A stretch of DNA of 42,524 nucleotides from Mycobacterium sp. NS-7484 (GCF_001953975.1 NZ_MBEJ01000023.1:1-42524), one strand, 5' to 3'. Shown: positions 1-7,750, numbered from the stretch's first letter. Translations and numbers: made by a program. Notes: a model not told the origin generated them from the letters alone.

Positions 1-331
1 CTGCTTTGAACGATCCGGTGCGTCGGATCTCGGGGAGCACGGTGCCGGTGATCCAGCGGCGGAACGCGACGGCCTCGGGCTTGTCCGAGCGGATGACGAC
101 CTCGTACATGCCAGCCTCGTTGACTACGACCGTCTGGCGCATCTGGCCGCGAGCGTTCTCAACATCCGTTCGCCGGATGTTGACCTGATCGAGGCGGTCG
201 GCGACGTTCCCGACGTTGGCGATACCCAGGACGACGCAGAGGTCAGCGAGGACGAACCAGGGCTGGTCGTCGATCATCACAACGCGCACCGTGGTGTTCA
301 CGTACGTGAACGGCAGCAGGTCGGCGCTCAT
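1..331 (-). CDS. BRO-N phage antirepressor, C-terminus beyond window
   Basis: Translating the minus strand from the ATG at 331 gives 110 open codons that run off the left edge. The residues fit the BRO-N / phage antirepressor fold: an early WFVLADLCVVLGIANV block, then EAGMYEVVIRSDKPEA, then FRRWITGTVLPEIRRTG, which is the usual order in this family. Such proteins bind DNA or repressors and act in the phage lysis/lysogeny decision; the C-terminal domain (often KilA-C or ANT type) is not visible. The ATG overlaps the stop of the excisionase gene by four bases, so the two are translationally coupled in a leftward early operon divergent from the repressor. The family call is firm; the precise role is inferred. 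Confidence 0.82.
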   Translation of the reverse strand, partial: MSADLLPFTYVNTTVRVVMIDDQPWFVLADLCVVLGIANVGNVADRLDQVNIRRTDVENARGQMRQTVVVNEAGMYEVVIRSDKPEAVAFRRWITGTVLPEIRRTGSFKA

Positions 332-495
332 GCGCTGAACTCCGCAAGCGACGCCTCGTCAAAGCGGTAGTGGCCGCCGGGCGTCTTGATCGAGGGCTTG
401 AGTTTTCCGTTGGCGACCCAGCGCCGGACTACTGAGGTGTCGACTCGGAATCGTTCTGCAACCTCGGTAGTCGTGAGTAACACGACTTGTGACAT
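328..495 (-). CDS. xis: Small phage excisionase / MerR-like winged-helix protein
   Basis: The frame encodes 55 residues. TEVAERFRVDTSVVRRW is a helix-turn-helix followed by a wing ending PGGHYRF, the signature of BldC/MerR-like excisionase (helix_turn_helix_17) proteins. These bind near attachment sites and bias a tyrosine integrase toward excision, or act as Cro-like regulators. It is the first gene of a leftward operon; its TGA at 330-328 overlaps the ATG of the antirepressor gene. It is divergent from the repressor at 637 and about 400 bases from the proposed attachment site. The family is clear; whether it is Xis or Cro cannot be decided from sequence alone. Confidence 0.75.
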   Translation of the reverse strand: MSQVVLLTTTEVAERFRVDTSVVRRWVANGKLKPSIKTPGGHYRFDEASLAEFSA

Positions 496-636
496 GCAGA
501 CACCGTGTCACACCCGCGTAATTCGTGTCAAGCACGACTTACCGAGTATTTATCTCGTTGATTCGGTGATACATCCCCGGAAACTGTGATCTTGTACGTA
601 TTGCGCGCAATGCACGAGATGTGCAGACTTAGCGCT
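496..636. promoter_or_regulatory. Phage divergent control region with repeated GTGTCA sites
   Basis: This 141-bp gap separates the leftward xis operon from the rightward repressor and is visibly richer in A and T than the host DNA. It holds an 11-bp palindrome GACACCGTGTC at 499-509 and an inverted repeat CGTGTCAAGCACG at 524-536; both contain CGTGTCA, with starts 20 bp apart (504 and 524). A TTGACA hexamer reads leftward at 531-526. Further right are the palindrome TTGCGCGCAA (601-610) and the inverted repeat TGCAC/GTGCA (611-625) just before the repressor start. The arrangement looks like repressor operators over divergent promoters. No convincing -10 box was found for either direction. Confidence 0.5.
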
Positions 637-1260
637 ATGAGCACAGTCAGGGATTGGATCCCGAGCACCAGCGACTTCGCTGCGCGCCTCGTCCTGGTCC
701 GCCATCAGATGGGCTGGAACCTCAAGGAGGCCGCCCTCGCGTGCGGCGTCAAGGCGCAATCCTGGCGCGAGTGGGAGCTGGAGAACCGCAAGCCCCGCGA
801 CTACGAAGGCGTATGCCGGCAGATCTCCGATCGCAGCGGCTGCAACTTCGTCTGGCTGATGACTGGCGTGGGCCAGTCAACGCCGCCGGACGATGGGGGT
901 CGGAGCCACCCGGGGGAATCGAACCCCCGACCTATTCATTACTGGTCAATTGCTCTACCGACTGAGCTAGGGTGGCGTGCCTGGCGAACCGGGCGGCACG
1001 AGTCTACGGCAGGGCCCGGCCCAGACCCAACTCACCCACGCAACGCCTGCCCGACGGTGGCCACCATGGCGTCGACCGCGAACTTCGGCTTGACGTTGAT
1101 GGACAGCGCCTCGCGGCATTCCAGCACGGCCTCGATGCAGCGCAGCAGCCGGTCGGGTGGCACGTGCTCGGCCATGGCCGCCACTTTCTCAGCCATATCC
1201 GGGTGGTTGGCCGTCACCGACGAAGCCCCCGAGGAGACCAGCAGGGCGTCCCGAAAGTAG
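637..1260 (+). CDS. Phage immunity repressor fused in frame to host DNA
   Basis: From the ATG at 637 the frame gives a phage repressor N-terminus: an HTH at about residues 17-52 (WNLKEAALACGV, then SWREWE) and the NFVWLMTGV segment at 70-78 typical of short actinophage repressors. From codon 90 on, the DNA is the antisense strand of the tRNA-Thr-like gene. The frame then continues antisense to the tRNA promoter and the 3' end of holB, stopping only at 1258-1260 (207 residues). About the first 88-100 residues are phage-derived; the tail is low-complexity host antisense and unlikely to be a folded domain. An in-frame ATG at 610 is an alternative start; neither start has a good ribosome binding site. 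In mycobacteriophages with integration-dependent immunity the attachment site lies inside the repressor gene, and this layout matches that design. Confidence 0.7.
   Translation: MSTVRDWIPSTSDFAARLVLVRHQMGWNLKEAALACGVKAQSWREWELENRKPRDYEGVCRQISDRSGCNFVWLMTGVGQSTPPDDGGRSHPGESNPRPIHYWSIALPTELGWRAWRTGRHESTAGPGPDPTHPRNACPTVATMASTANFGLTLMDSASRHSSTASMQRSSRSGGTCSAMAATFSAISGWLAVTDEAPEETSRASRK
904..951. other. Probable attachment site (attL or attR) within the tRNA 3' half
   Basis: The phage genes end and host core genes begin across this tRNA. Tyrosine integrases commonly recombine in a core spanning the anticodon arm to the 3' end of tRNA genes and restore the gene from phage DNA. The abnormal bases on the plus strand (943, 944 and 947) would be phage-derived if strand exchange occurred to their right. 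From memory, a tRNA-Thr gene beside holB is an attB used by some mycobacteriophages (cluster I, e.g. Brujita, in M. smegmatis); I could not verify this. The other junction is outside the window. Confidence 0.55.
904..976 (-). tRNA. tRNA-Thr-like gene with damaged anticodon arm (anticodon AGT as read)
   Basis: The minus strand folds as a complete cloverleaf: acceptor GCCACCC/GGGTGGC, D-arm GCTC/GAGC, T-arm GGGGG/CCCCC with loop TTCGATT, discriminator T, CCA not encoded. The anticodon arm is abnormal. The stem ATTGA/TGAAT has a G-G mismatch at 30:40, and the loop CCAGTAA has C instead of the near-universal U at position 33. The anticodon reads AGT (941-943), formally threonine ACU. The 3' half looks like an ordinary mycobacterial tRNA-Thr, whose partner stem would be ATTCA. 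The gene lies at the prophage junction, so its 3' part is likely phage-supplied. A promoter is present upstream. Function is doubtful. Confidence 0.75.
1001..1006 (-). promoter_or_regulatory. -10 box for the tRNA-Thr-like gene
   Basis: On the minus strand TAGACT matches TANNNT. Initiation about 7 bases on would give an 18-nt leader before the mature 5' end at 976. The box lies in host DNA, so the tRNA promoter survived phage integration. Confidence 0.5.
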
Positions 1261-2240
1261 GTGGCCAGATCGATCAGGGCGCGGTCCAGGGCATCGCGGG
1301 AGGCGCGCGTCTGCCGGGACTTCTGCCGCTTCTCCAGCTCTTTGAGCGCGCCGACGGTGCCCCGGGTGGTGGCCGCAGTGCCCTTGCCGGTGCCGCCGGC
1401 CCCCAGGGCGGTCTTGAGCTCTTCGGTCTCCGTCTCGTTGCGGCCGGCGGTCAAGGCCAGCGCCTCGGCCTCGGCGACGGCCACCATCTCCTCGGCGGCG
1501 GCGAAGGCCCGCGCCGGCGTCGCCGCGTCGCGGGCCAGCCCCAACGCCCGTTTCCGCCGCTCCCGGGCCTCGGGATCGGTCGCCAGGCGACGGGCCCGGC
1601 CCACGTGGCCGCCGCTGACCGAGGCCGCCCACCGCGCATCTCCTTCGGGCAGCCCGTCACCGGAGATCAGCACATCGGCGATGGCGTCCACCGACGGCGT
1701 CGTCAACGCCACGTGCCGGCACCGGGAGCGCAACGTGATCGCGATGTCCTCGGGATCCACCGACGGTGCGCACAGCAGGAACACCGTCGACGGCGGCGGC
1801 TCCTCCACCACCTTCAGCAGCGCATTGGCCGCGCCTTCGGTGAGCCGGTCGGCGTCTTCGATCACGACGATCTGCCAACGGCCGGTTCCGGGCCGGCGCG
1901 AGGCGATCTGCACGATCTCGCGCATCTCCTTGACCGCGATCGACAGCCCCTCGGGCACGATGCGGCGCACGTCGGCGTGGGTGCCGGCCATCGTGGTGGT
2001 GCACGCCCGGCATTCGCCGCATCCGGGCACGCCCTCGGACGTGCACTGCAGCGCGGCCGCGAAGCACAGCGCTGCCACCGAGCGCCCCGATCCGGGCGGC
2101 CCGGTGATCAACCAGGCATGCGTCATGGTCCCAGCTGTGGTTCCGCTGTGGGCGGAATCACCACGGGCCGCCAAAGCCGCAGCCACCAGCTCCTGTTCCA
2201 CCGCCTGCTGGCCCACCAGCCGCGAAAACACCCCGCTCAT
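1032..2240 (-). CDS. holB: DNA polymerase III delta' subunit (clamp-loader)
   Basis: AAA+ subunit of the replicative clamp loader, which opens the beta clamp and loads it on primed DNA. Visible features: Walker A GPPGSGRS at residues 47-54, a zinc-binding set of four cysteines at about 66, 74, 77 and 80 (CGECRAC at the end), and a sensor segment IVVIEDADRLT followed by NALLKVVEEPP, the classic delta'/gamma motif. Length is 402 residues, normal for mycobacteria (Rv3644c homologue). The ATG at 2240 is chosen because GAGGA precedes it at good spacing; a TTG three codons upstream is the alternative. It is divergent from the adenylate cyclase gene, 81 bp away. Its 3' end faces the tRNA and prophage junction. 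Confidence 0.95.
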   Translation of the reverse strand: MSGVFSRLVGQQAVEQELVAAALAARGDSAHSGTTAGTMTHAWLITGPPGSGRSVAALCFAAALQCTSEGVPGCGECRACTTTMAGTHADVRRIVPEGLSIAVKEMREIVQIASRRPGTGRWQIVVIEDADRLTEGAANALLKVVEEPPPSTVFLLCAPSVDPEDIAITLRSRCRHVALTTPSVDAIADVLISGDGLPEGDARWAASVSGGHVGRARRLATDPEARERRKRALGLARDAATPARAFAAAEEMVAVAEAEALALTAGRNETETEELKTALGAGGTGKGTAATTRGTVGALKELEKRQKSRQTRASRDALDRALIDLATYFRDALLVSSGASSVTANHPDMAEKVAAMAEHVPPDRLLRCIEAVLECREALSINVKPKFAVDAMVATVGQALRG

Positions 2241-2309
2241 CGTCCTCAACAGTAGTGGTCAAGCCGACACAACCACGTCACAGCGGCGGTCAACGTCCCC
2301 GCGGCCCGA

Positions 2310-2315
2310 TACGGT
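2310..2315 (+). promoter_or_regulatory. -10 box for a leaderless adenylate cyclase mRNA
   Basis: TACGGT ends seven bases before the GTG at 2322, so the predicted transcription start is the G of the start codon. No ribosome binding site lies between them. Confidence 0.55.
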
Positions 2316-2321
2316 AAACGG

Positions 2322-3926
2322 GTGACCACGCAGCCCATCCCCGTCGCGCGAATCGGTGCATTCGCGCGATGGGTGGCGCGTACCCCGTGGCCGGTGTTCA
2401 CGCTGGGCATGCTGCAGGCCGACATCATCGGCGCCCTGTTCGTCCTGGGCTTCCTGCGCTTCGGCCTGCCGCCGGAGGATCGCATCCAGCTCCAGGACCT
2501 TCCGGTGTTCAACCTGGCGATCTTCCTGGGCTACCTGTTCGTGTCGTTCACCGTCGGCGCCTACCTGGCCCTGCGGCTGCTGATCCCGGTGATCCGCTGG
2601 CAGCGTCGCGACACCCTGGTGTCGCAGTCCGACCCCCGGATCACCGAGCTGGCCCGGGTGCGGGCGCTGAAGATGCCGTTCTACCGGACCTTGATCAGCG
2701 TCACGAACTGGTTCCTCGGCTCGATCGTGTTCATCGTGGCCAGTTGGCCGGTGGCCAGCAAGTCCGCGCCGGTGGTCCTGGTGGCCACTGCGCTGGGCGC
2801 CACCGCCACCGCGATCATCGGCTACCTACAGTCCGAGCGGGTGCTGCGCCCGGTCGCGGTGGCCGCGCTACGCGGCGGGGTGCCGGAGAACTTCCGCGCC
2901 CCCGGCGTGATTCTGCGCCAGGTGCTCACCTGGGTGCTCTCGACGGGCGTTCCGGTTTTGGCGATCGTCCTTGCCCTGGTGGCCAGCAAGTTCTCAATCC
3001 TGACGGCATCGGCGGACCGGCTCATCACCCCCCTGTTGCTGCTGGCCATCGCCGCGCTGGTGATCGGGCTGTCCAGCACCGTACTGGTGGCCATGTCGAT
3101 CGCCGACCCGCTGCGCCAGCTGCGCTGGGCACTCGGTGAGGTACAGCGCGGCAACTACAACGCGCACATGCAGATCTACGACGCCAGTGAGCTGGGCCTG
3201 CTGCAAGCCGGGTTCAACGACATGGTGCGCGAGCTGGCCGAACGGCAGCGGCTGCGGGACCTGTTCGGCCGCTATGTCGGTGAGGACGTGGCCCGCCGCG
3301 CCCTGGAACGCGGCACCGAGTTGGGCGGCCAGGAACGCGACGTGGCCGTGTTGTTCGTGGACCTGGTGGGGTCGACGCATCTGGCCTCGACGATTCCGGC
3401 GGCCGACGTGGTGAACCTGCTCAACGAGTTCTTCCGCGTCATCGTCGACACCGTCAACCGCCACGGCGGGTTCGTCAACAAGTTCCAGGGTGACGCGGCC
3501 CTGGCCATCTTCGGCGCCCCCATCGAGCATCCCGACGCCTCCGGCGGTGCGCTGGCGGCCTCCCGCGAACTGCATGACGAGCTGCTCAGCGTGCTGGGTA
3601 CCGACATCGAGTTCGGGATCGGGGTCTCGGCCGGACGCGCGATCGCCGGCCATATCGGCGCCCAGGCCCGGTTCGAGTACACCGTGATCGGTGACCCGGT
3701 CAACGAGGCCGCCCGGCTCACCGAGCTGGCCAAGTTGGAGGAGGGCCACGTGCTGGCCTCGGCGATCGCGGTCAGCGGCGCACTGGATGCCGAGGCATTG
3801 AGCTGGGACGTCGGCGAGATCGTCGAACTGCGTGGCCGCACCGTACCGACGCAGCTGGCCCGCCCGATGAACCTGGTCCTGCCCCGCCACCTGGAACGCG
3901 AAGCCGAAAGCGACGTGCCGAGCTAA
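2322..3926 (+). CDS. Membrane-bound class III adenylate cyclase with HAMP domain
   Basis: Makes cAMP from ATP at the inner membrane. The N-terminal ~260 residues carry about six hydrophobic segments (near 25-45, 62-90, 125-142, 150-168, 200-222, 236-260). A HAMP linker at about 260-310 starts ADPLRQLRWALGEVQRG. The cyclase domain has metal-binding aspartates in VLFVDLVGST (D347) and KFQGDAALAIFG (D391), substrate lysine K387, and the transition-state region GDPVNEAARL at 457-466. Length (534) and position match Rv3645, reported as a dominant cAMP source in M. tuberculosis that influences lipid use and drug tolerance. The start is a leaderless GTG. Its TAA overlaps the TAG of topA on the opposite strand. 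Confidence 0.93.
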   Translation: MTTQPIPVARIGAFARWVARTPWPVFTLGMLQADIIGALFVLGFLRFGLPPEDRIQLQDLPVFNLAIFLGYLFVSFTVGAYLALRLLIPVIRWQRRDTLVSQSDPRITELARVRALKMPFYRTLISVTNWFLGSIVFIVASWPVASKSAPVVLVATALGATATAIIGYLQSERVLRPVAVAALRGGVPENFRAPGVILRQVLTWVLSTGVPVLAIVLALVASKFSILTASADRLITPLLLLAIAALVIGLSSTVLVAMSIADPLRQLRWALGEVQRGNYNAHMQIYDASELGLLQAGFNDMVRELAERQRLRDLFGRYVGEDVARRALERGTELGGQERDVAVLFVDLVGSTHLASTIPAADVVNLLNEFFRVIVDTVNRHGGFVNKFQGDAALAIFGAPIEHPDASGGALAASRELHDELLSVLGTDIEFGIGVSAGRAIAGHIGAQARFEYTVIGDPVNEAARLTELAKLEEGHVLASAIAVSGALDAEALSWDVGEIVELRGRTVPTQLARPMNLVLPRHLEREAESDVPS

Positions 3927-6751
3927 GCCTTCTTGGCCGCAGCCTTTTTCGCCGGGGCCTTCTTGGCCGCGGTCTTCTTGGCGGCAGCCTTCTTCGCCGG
4001 CGCCTTCTTCGCGGCCTTCTTCACCGGCCCGCGGGCCCGACGGTCGGCCAGCAGCTCCGAGGCCCGCTCATCGGTGATCGAGGCCACGTCATCGCCCTTG
4101 CGCAGGCTGGCGTTCGTCTCACCATCGGTGACGTAGGGCCCGAACCGGCCGTCCTTGATCACCATCGGCTTGCCCGACGCCGGGTCGGTGCCCAGCTCAC
4201 GCAGCGGCGGGGCGGCAGCGGCCTGGCGGCCACGACGCTTCGGCTCGGCATAGATCTTCAGCGCCTCGTCGAGGGTGATGGTGAACATCTGTTCCTCGGT
4301 GGCCAGCGAGCGAGAGTCGGTGCCGCGCTTGAGGTACGGCCCGTAGCGGCCGTTCTGGGCGGTGATCTCCTCGTTGTTCTCGGGGTCCACACCCACCACG
4401 CGCGGCAGTGACAACAGCTTGAGCGCGTCGTCCAGCGTCACGGTCTCCAGATCCATTGTCCGCAAAAGCGATCCGGTGCGTGGCTTGGGCCCGGTGGGCT
4501 TCTTTCCCTTCTTGGCCGTCGTCCCCGCATCGGGGTCCTCCGGCGGCTCGGGCAGGATCTCGGTGACGTACGGGCCGAATCGCCCGTCCTTAGCGACGAT
4601 TTCATGTCCGGTTGCCGGGTCGACACCCAGCACCCGGCCCTCTTGCGGCGTGGCGAAAGCCTTTTCGGCCAGTTCGAGGGTCAGTTCGTCGGGGGTCAGC
4701 TCGTCCTTGAGGTTCGCCCGCTGCGGCTTGAGCTCGCCCGGATTGTCCGGATCGGCGATCATCCGCTCCAGGTACGGCCCGTTGCGGCCCACGCGGACCA
4801 CCACCGCGCGGCCTTCGTCGTCATCAAAGAGCTTGATGGAGTTGACTTCTCGCGCGTCGATGCCTTCGAGGTTGCCACCGACGAGGTGCTTGAGCCCACC
4901 GGCGCGGGCGATCGAGCCCTCGACGCCGTGCTCACCACCGAAGTAGAAATTCGACAGCCAGTTGGTGCGCTGCTCCTGGCCGTTGGCGATCTCGTCGAGT
5001 TCGTCTTCCATGGCCGCGGTGAAGTCGTAGTCCACCAGCCGGCCGAAGTGCTGTTCCAGTAGGCCGACGACGGCGAAGGCGACCCAGGACGGCACCAGGG
5101 CGCTGCCCTTCTTCTGCACGTAGCCGCGGTCCTGGATCGTCTTGATGATCGAGCTGTAGGTCGACGGGCGGCCGATGCCCAGCTCTTCCAGGGCCTTGAT
5201 CAGCGAGGCCTCGGTGTAGCGGGCCGGCGGGCTGGTCTGGTGGCCGTCGGCGGTCAGATCGGCCGCGTCGACGCGCTGCCCCTGGGTCAGGTTCGGCAGG
5301 CGGCTCTCGGCGTCGTCGGACTCACCACCGGCCAGCTCATCGATGCTCTCGACGTAGGCCTTGAGGAAGCCCGGGAACGTGATGGTGCGACCGGACGCGT
5401 TGAAGACGACCTGCTCGCCACCAGCAGCGGTGCCGGCGATCCGCAGCGACAGCGTCGTGCCGCGCGCATCGGCCATCTGCGAGGCCACGGTGCGCTGCCA
5501 GATCAGCTCGTAGAGCCGGAACTCGTCGGTGTCGAGCTGGGCGTGCAGCTGACCGGGAGTCTGGAACACGTCACCGGCGGGGCGGATGGCCTCGTGCGCC
5601 TCCTGGGCGTTCTTGACCTTGCGCGTGTACTGCCGCGGCGACGGATGCACGTATTCGTCGCCGTAGAGCTGACGGGCCTGGTTGCGGGCAGCGTTGATGG
5701 CCGACTCCGACAGCGTCGTCGAGTCGGTACGCATGTAGGTGATGTAGCCGTTCTCGTACAGCCGCTGCGCGATGCTCATGGTGCGCTCGGAGGAGAAGCG
5801 CAGCTTGCGGCCGGCCTCCTGCTGCAGCGTCGAGGTCATGAACGGCGCGTAGGGCCGACGCGTGTACGGCTTCTGCTCGACGGAGCTGACCGCCAGCTGC
5901 GCCCCGCGCAGCCCGGAAGCCAGGGCCCCGGCGCTGGCCTCGTCGAGCACCAACACCTCGTCGGGCTTCTTGACCTGGCCCAGCGAGTCGAAATCGCGGC
6001 CGGTTGCGACGCGGCGGCCGTCGACGGTGTTGAGCTTGGCGGTGAACTTGGGCGGCGACGCCTCGGGGTCTGAGACGGACGCGTCGAGTTCGGCGCTGAC
6101 ATCCCAGTAGCCGGCGCTGCGGAACGCCATGCGCTCGCGCTCCCGCTGCACGATGATGCGGGTGGCCACCGACTGCACGCGGCCGGCCGACAACTTCGGC
6201 GCCACCTTCTTCCACAGCACGGGCGAAACCTCGTAGCCGTAGAGCCGGTCGAGGATGCGGCGGGTTTCCTGCGCGTCGACCAGGGCGATGTCGAGGTCGC
6301 GGGGGCTTTCGGCGGCGGCCCGGATGGCCGGTTCGGTGATCTCGTGGAACACCATCCGCTTGACCGGCACCTTGGGCTTGAGCGTCTCCAGCAGGTGCCA
6401 GGCGATCGCCTCACCCTCGCGGTCACCGTCCGTCGCGAGGTAGAGCTCGTCGACGCCTTTGAGCAGGTCCTTGAGCTCGGTGACGGTGCTCTTCTTGTCG
6501 GGGCTGACGATGTAGAGCGGTTCGAAGTTGTCGTCGACGTTGACCCCGAGGCGGGCCCAGGGTTCGGATTTGTACTTGGCGGGCACGTCGGCGGCATTGC
6601 GCGGCAAGTCGCGGATGTGCCCGCGGGAGGACTCGACGACGTAATTGGATCCGAGGTAGCCGGCTATCTTGCGCGCCTTGGTCGGCGACTCGACAATCAC
6701 GAGTCGCCGGACATTCCCCTTGCTTCCGCTGCCGCCATTATCGCCAGCCAA
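3923..6751 (-). CDS. topA: DNA topoisomerase I
   Basis: Type IA topoisomerase that relaxes negative supercoils. The Toprim domain opens with LVIVESPTKARKIAGYLG; acidic metal-binding residues lie in ATDGDREGEA (106-115); the active-site tyrosine is Y339 in GYITYMRTDST. There are no zinc-finger cysteines. Instead the C-terminal part has repeated topo-C modules (several G-RFGPYVT or G-YGPYLK blocks) and a ~30-residue lysine/alanine tail (AKKAPAKKAAAKK repeats), as is typical of mycobacteria, where the tail supports strand passage. Length is 942. The start is a TTG; the upstream TAGG is only a weak ribosome site. The 3' end overlaps the adenylate cyclase stop. Confidence 0.97.
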   Translation of the reverse strand: MAGDNGGSGSKGNVRRLVIVESPTKARKIAGYLGSNYVVESSRGHIRDLPRNAADVPAKYKSEPWARLGVNVDDNFEPLYIVSPDKKSTVTELKDLLKGVDELYLATDGDREGEAIAWHLLETLKPKVPVKRMVFHEITEPAIRAAAESPRDLDIALVDAQETRRILDRLYGYEVSPVLWKKVAPKLSAGRVQSVATRIIVQRERERMAFRSAGYWDVSAELDASVSDPEASPPKFTAKLNTVDGRRVATGRDFDSLGQVKKPDEVLVLDEASAGALASGLRGAQLAVSSVEQKPYTRRPYAPFMTSTLQQEAGRKLRFSSERTMSIAQRLYENGYITYMRTDSTTLSESAINAARNQARQLYGDEYVHPSPRQYTRKVKNAQEAHEAIRPAGDVFQTPGQLHAQLDTDEFRLYELIWQRTVASQMADARGTTLSLRIAGTAAGGEQVVFNASGRTITFPGFLKAYVESIDELAGGESDDAESRLPNLTQGQRVDAADLTADGHQTSPPARYTEASLIKALEELGIGRPSTYSSIIKTIQDRGYVQKKGSALVPSWVAFAVVGLLEQHFGRLVDYDFTAAMEDELDEIANGQEQRTNWLSNFYFGGEHGVEGSIARAGGLKHLVGGNLEGIDAREVNSIKLFDDDEGRAVVVRVGRNGPYLERMIADPDNPGELKPQRANLKDELTPDELTLELAEKAFATPQEGRVLGVDPATGHEIVAKDGRFGPYVTEILPEPPEDPDAGTTAKKGKKPTGPKPRTGSLLRTMDLETVTLDDALKLLSLPRVVGVDPENNEEITAQNGRYGPYLKRGTDSRSLATEEQMFTITLDEALKIYAEPKRRGRQAAAAPPLRELGTDPASGKPMVIKDGRFGPYVTDGETNASLRKGDDVASITDERASELLADRRARGPVKKAAKKAPAKKAAAKKTAAKKAPAKKAAAKKA

Positions 6752-6854
6752 CTGTGCCTACGCTCCACTTCTATAGTTGCCGCGCCACGCCCGGCAACTG
6801 ACAATTTCGCATTACGCGCGAGCCTACGCAAACCGGCTCTCCGCGTGTACACCA

Positions 6855-7448
6855 TTAAATACGCGGCCAGTGCGCCAACGCCGCGGCGTCATCCGGGGGT
6901 TCCCCGACGTTCTCTACCAGGCGCGATAGCCGTCGTCGCCCACTGATCCGCAGCGCCGGATGCGACCCTCTGGTCCCGATCAGAGTTGGTGCGATCCCCA
7001 CCCGCATCATCGCCGCGGCGAGCGGCGCATGCGTATCGGGGGCATGTGGGTCCAGGCCCAGCAGGTAGCGGTCCTCGGCCTCCGGGGCGCCCGCGGCCAG
7101 CGTCCAGGCCCGCAACTCACGCGAGCCGGGCAACCACGTCGTGGGCACCGTCTTCACCGCACCGCGGGTCCATTGCCCCGCGATCAGCATCAACTGCGGA
7201 TCCAACGCGGTGCGCACCAACGGGTTGTTTTCGTCGGTGCGGGAAATCTCCGCAACCAAACCGGCCTCACCCATCATCTCGGCCAGCCCCTCGGCGCGCC
7301 ACAGATCGTCGACGACGACCGAGATCCGGGCGGCCGCTGCGCCACCGTTGCTCGCCACGACCACCTGACCCGGACCGGCGAGCACCCCGGTCAGATCGGA
7401 CGCCGCGGGCGGCACCGACTCGGCCGAGAAGAAGGACAGCTGGCTCAC
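6855..7448 (-). CDS. Conserved actinobacterial protein of unknown function (Rv3647c-like)
   Basis: This 197-residue soluble protein sits between topA and cspA exactly as Rv3647c does. I recognise no catalytic motif. It begins SQLSFFSAESVPPA and has a central VVVDDLWRAEGLAEMMGEAG segment, probably an alpha/beta fold. There is no signal peptide or membrane helix. The GTG at 7448 lies seven bases after the last T of TAGTGT, so it is probably a leaderless start. It ends 104 bp before the topA start and on the same strand. No function is assigned. Confidence 0.85.
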   Translation of the reverse strand: MSQLSFFSAESVPPAASDLTGVLAGPGQVVVASNGGAAAARISVVVDDLWRAEGLAEMMGEAGLVAEISRTDENNPLVRTALDPQLMLIAGQWTRGAVKTVPTTWLPGSRELRAWTLAAGAPEAEDRYLLGLDPHAPDTHAPLAAAMMRVGIAPTLIGTRGSHPALRISGRRRLSRLVENVGEPPDDAAALAHWPRI

Positions 7449-7454
7449 GAATCG

Positions 7455-7460
7455 ACACTA
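7455..7460 (-). promoter_or_regulatory. -10 box for the leaderless Rv3647c-like gene
   Basis: TAGTGT on the minus strand ends seven bases before the GTG at 7448, so it predicts a message with no leader. Confidence 0.5.
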
Positions 7461-7476
7461 GGCCAGCGTGGCCCGC

Positions 7477-7528
7477 AAAAACGAGAACACCCCCGCGGTG
7501 TCCGGTTCGGACTCACACGGGGGTGTTC
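7477..7528 (-). terminator. Intrinsic terminator of cspA
   Basis: An 11-bp perfect stem (GAACACCCCCG at 7485-7495 with CGGGGGTGTTC at 7518-7528) encloses a second small stem GTCCG/CGGAC. Read on the minus strand it is followed by a TTTTT tract (7481-7477). It lies 18 bases after the cspA stop codon. Confidence 0.85.
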
Positions 7529-7546
7529 ACTTTGGGTTTGTGTGCC

Positions 7547-7750
7547 TCAGATGGCCCGTACACCCGTGGCCTGCGGCCCCTTGGGGCTCTGGCCGACCTC
7601 GAACTCAACCTTCTGGTTCTCCTCCAGGGTGCGGAATCCGCTGCCCTGGATTTCCGTGTAGTGGACAAACACGTCGGCCGAGCCGTCCTCCGGAGCAATG
7701 AAGCCGAAGCCCTTTTCCGCGTTGAACCACTTCACAGTTCCCTGTGGCAT
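7547..7750 (-). CDS. cspA: Cold-shock domain RNA chaperone
   Basis: A 67-residue single-domain cold-shock protein. It binds single-stranded RNA/DNA and melts secondary structure. RNP1 is [11 protein letters not shown] and RNP2 is DVFVHYTEI, within the usual N-terminal [14 protein letters not shown]. It matches Rv3648c in length and position. A purine-rich AAGGAAAG lies about 12 bases before the ATG. The gene is monocistronic: a strong terminator follows at once, and nearly 300 bp of untranslated DNA precedes it, as for other csp genes with long structured leaders. Confidence 0.96.
   Translation of the reverse strand: MPQGTVKWFNAEKGFGFIAPEDGSADVFVHYTEIQGSGFRTLEENQKVEFEVGQSPKGPQATGVRAI

Larger units (their letters stand above)
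1..950. mobile_element. One end of an integrated temperate phage (prophage junction)
   Basis: The segment holds an antirepressor, an excisionase and a divergent repressor, and stops at the 3' half of a tRNA-Thr-like gene. That is the layout of a tyrosine-integrase phage inserted in a tRNA gene. From position 1032 rightwards everything is conserved mycobacterial core synteny. No integrase is visible here; in comparable phages it lies at the far end of the prophage. The right boundary is placed within the anticodon arm on the argument given for the tRNA and is uncertain by about 50 bases. Confidence 0.75.

Noticed and set aside
972..2255. 427-codon frame antisense to holB
   Set aside because: Composition is typical of high-GC antisense shadow; holB on the other strand has all clamp-loader motifs.
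2846..2893. Integrase or att duplicate inside host genes
   Set aside because: No sequence resembling the tRNA 3' half or a tyrosine recombinase was found to the right of 1032.
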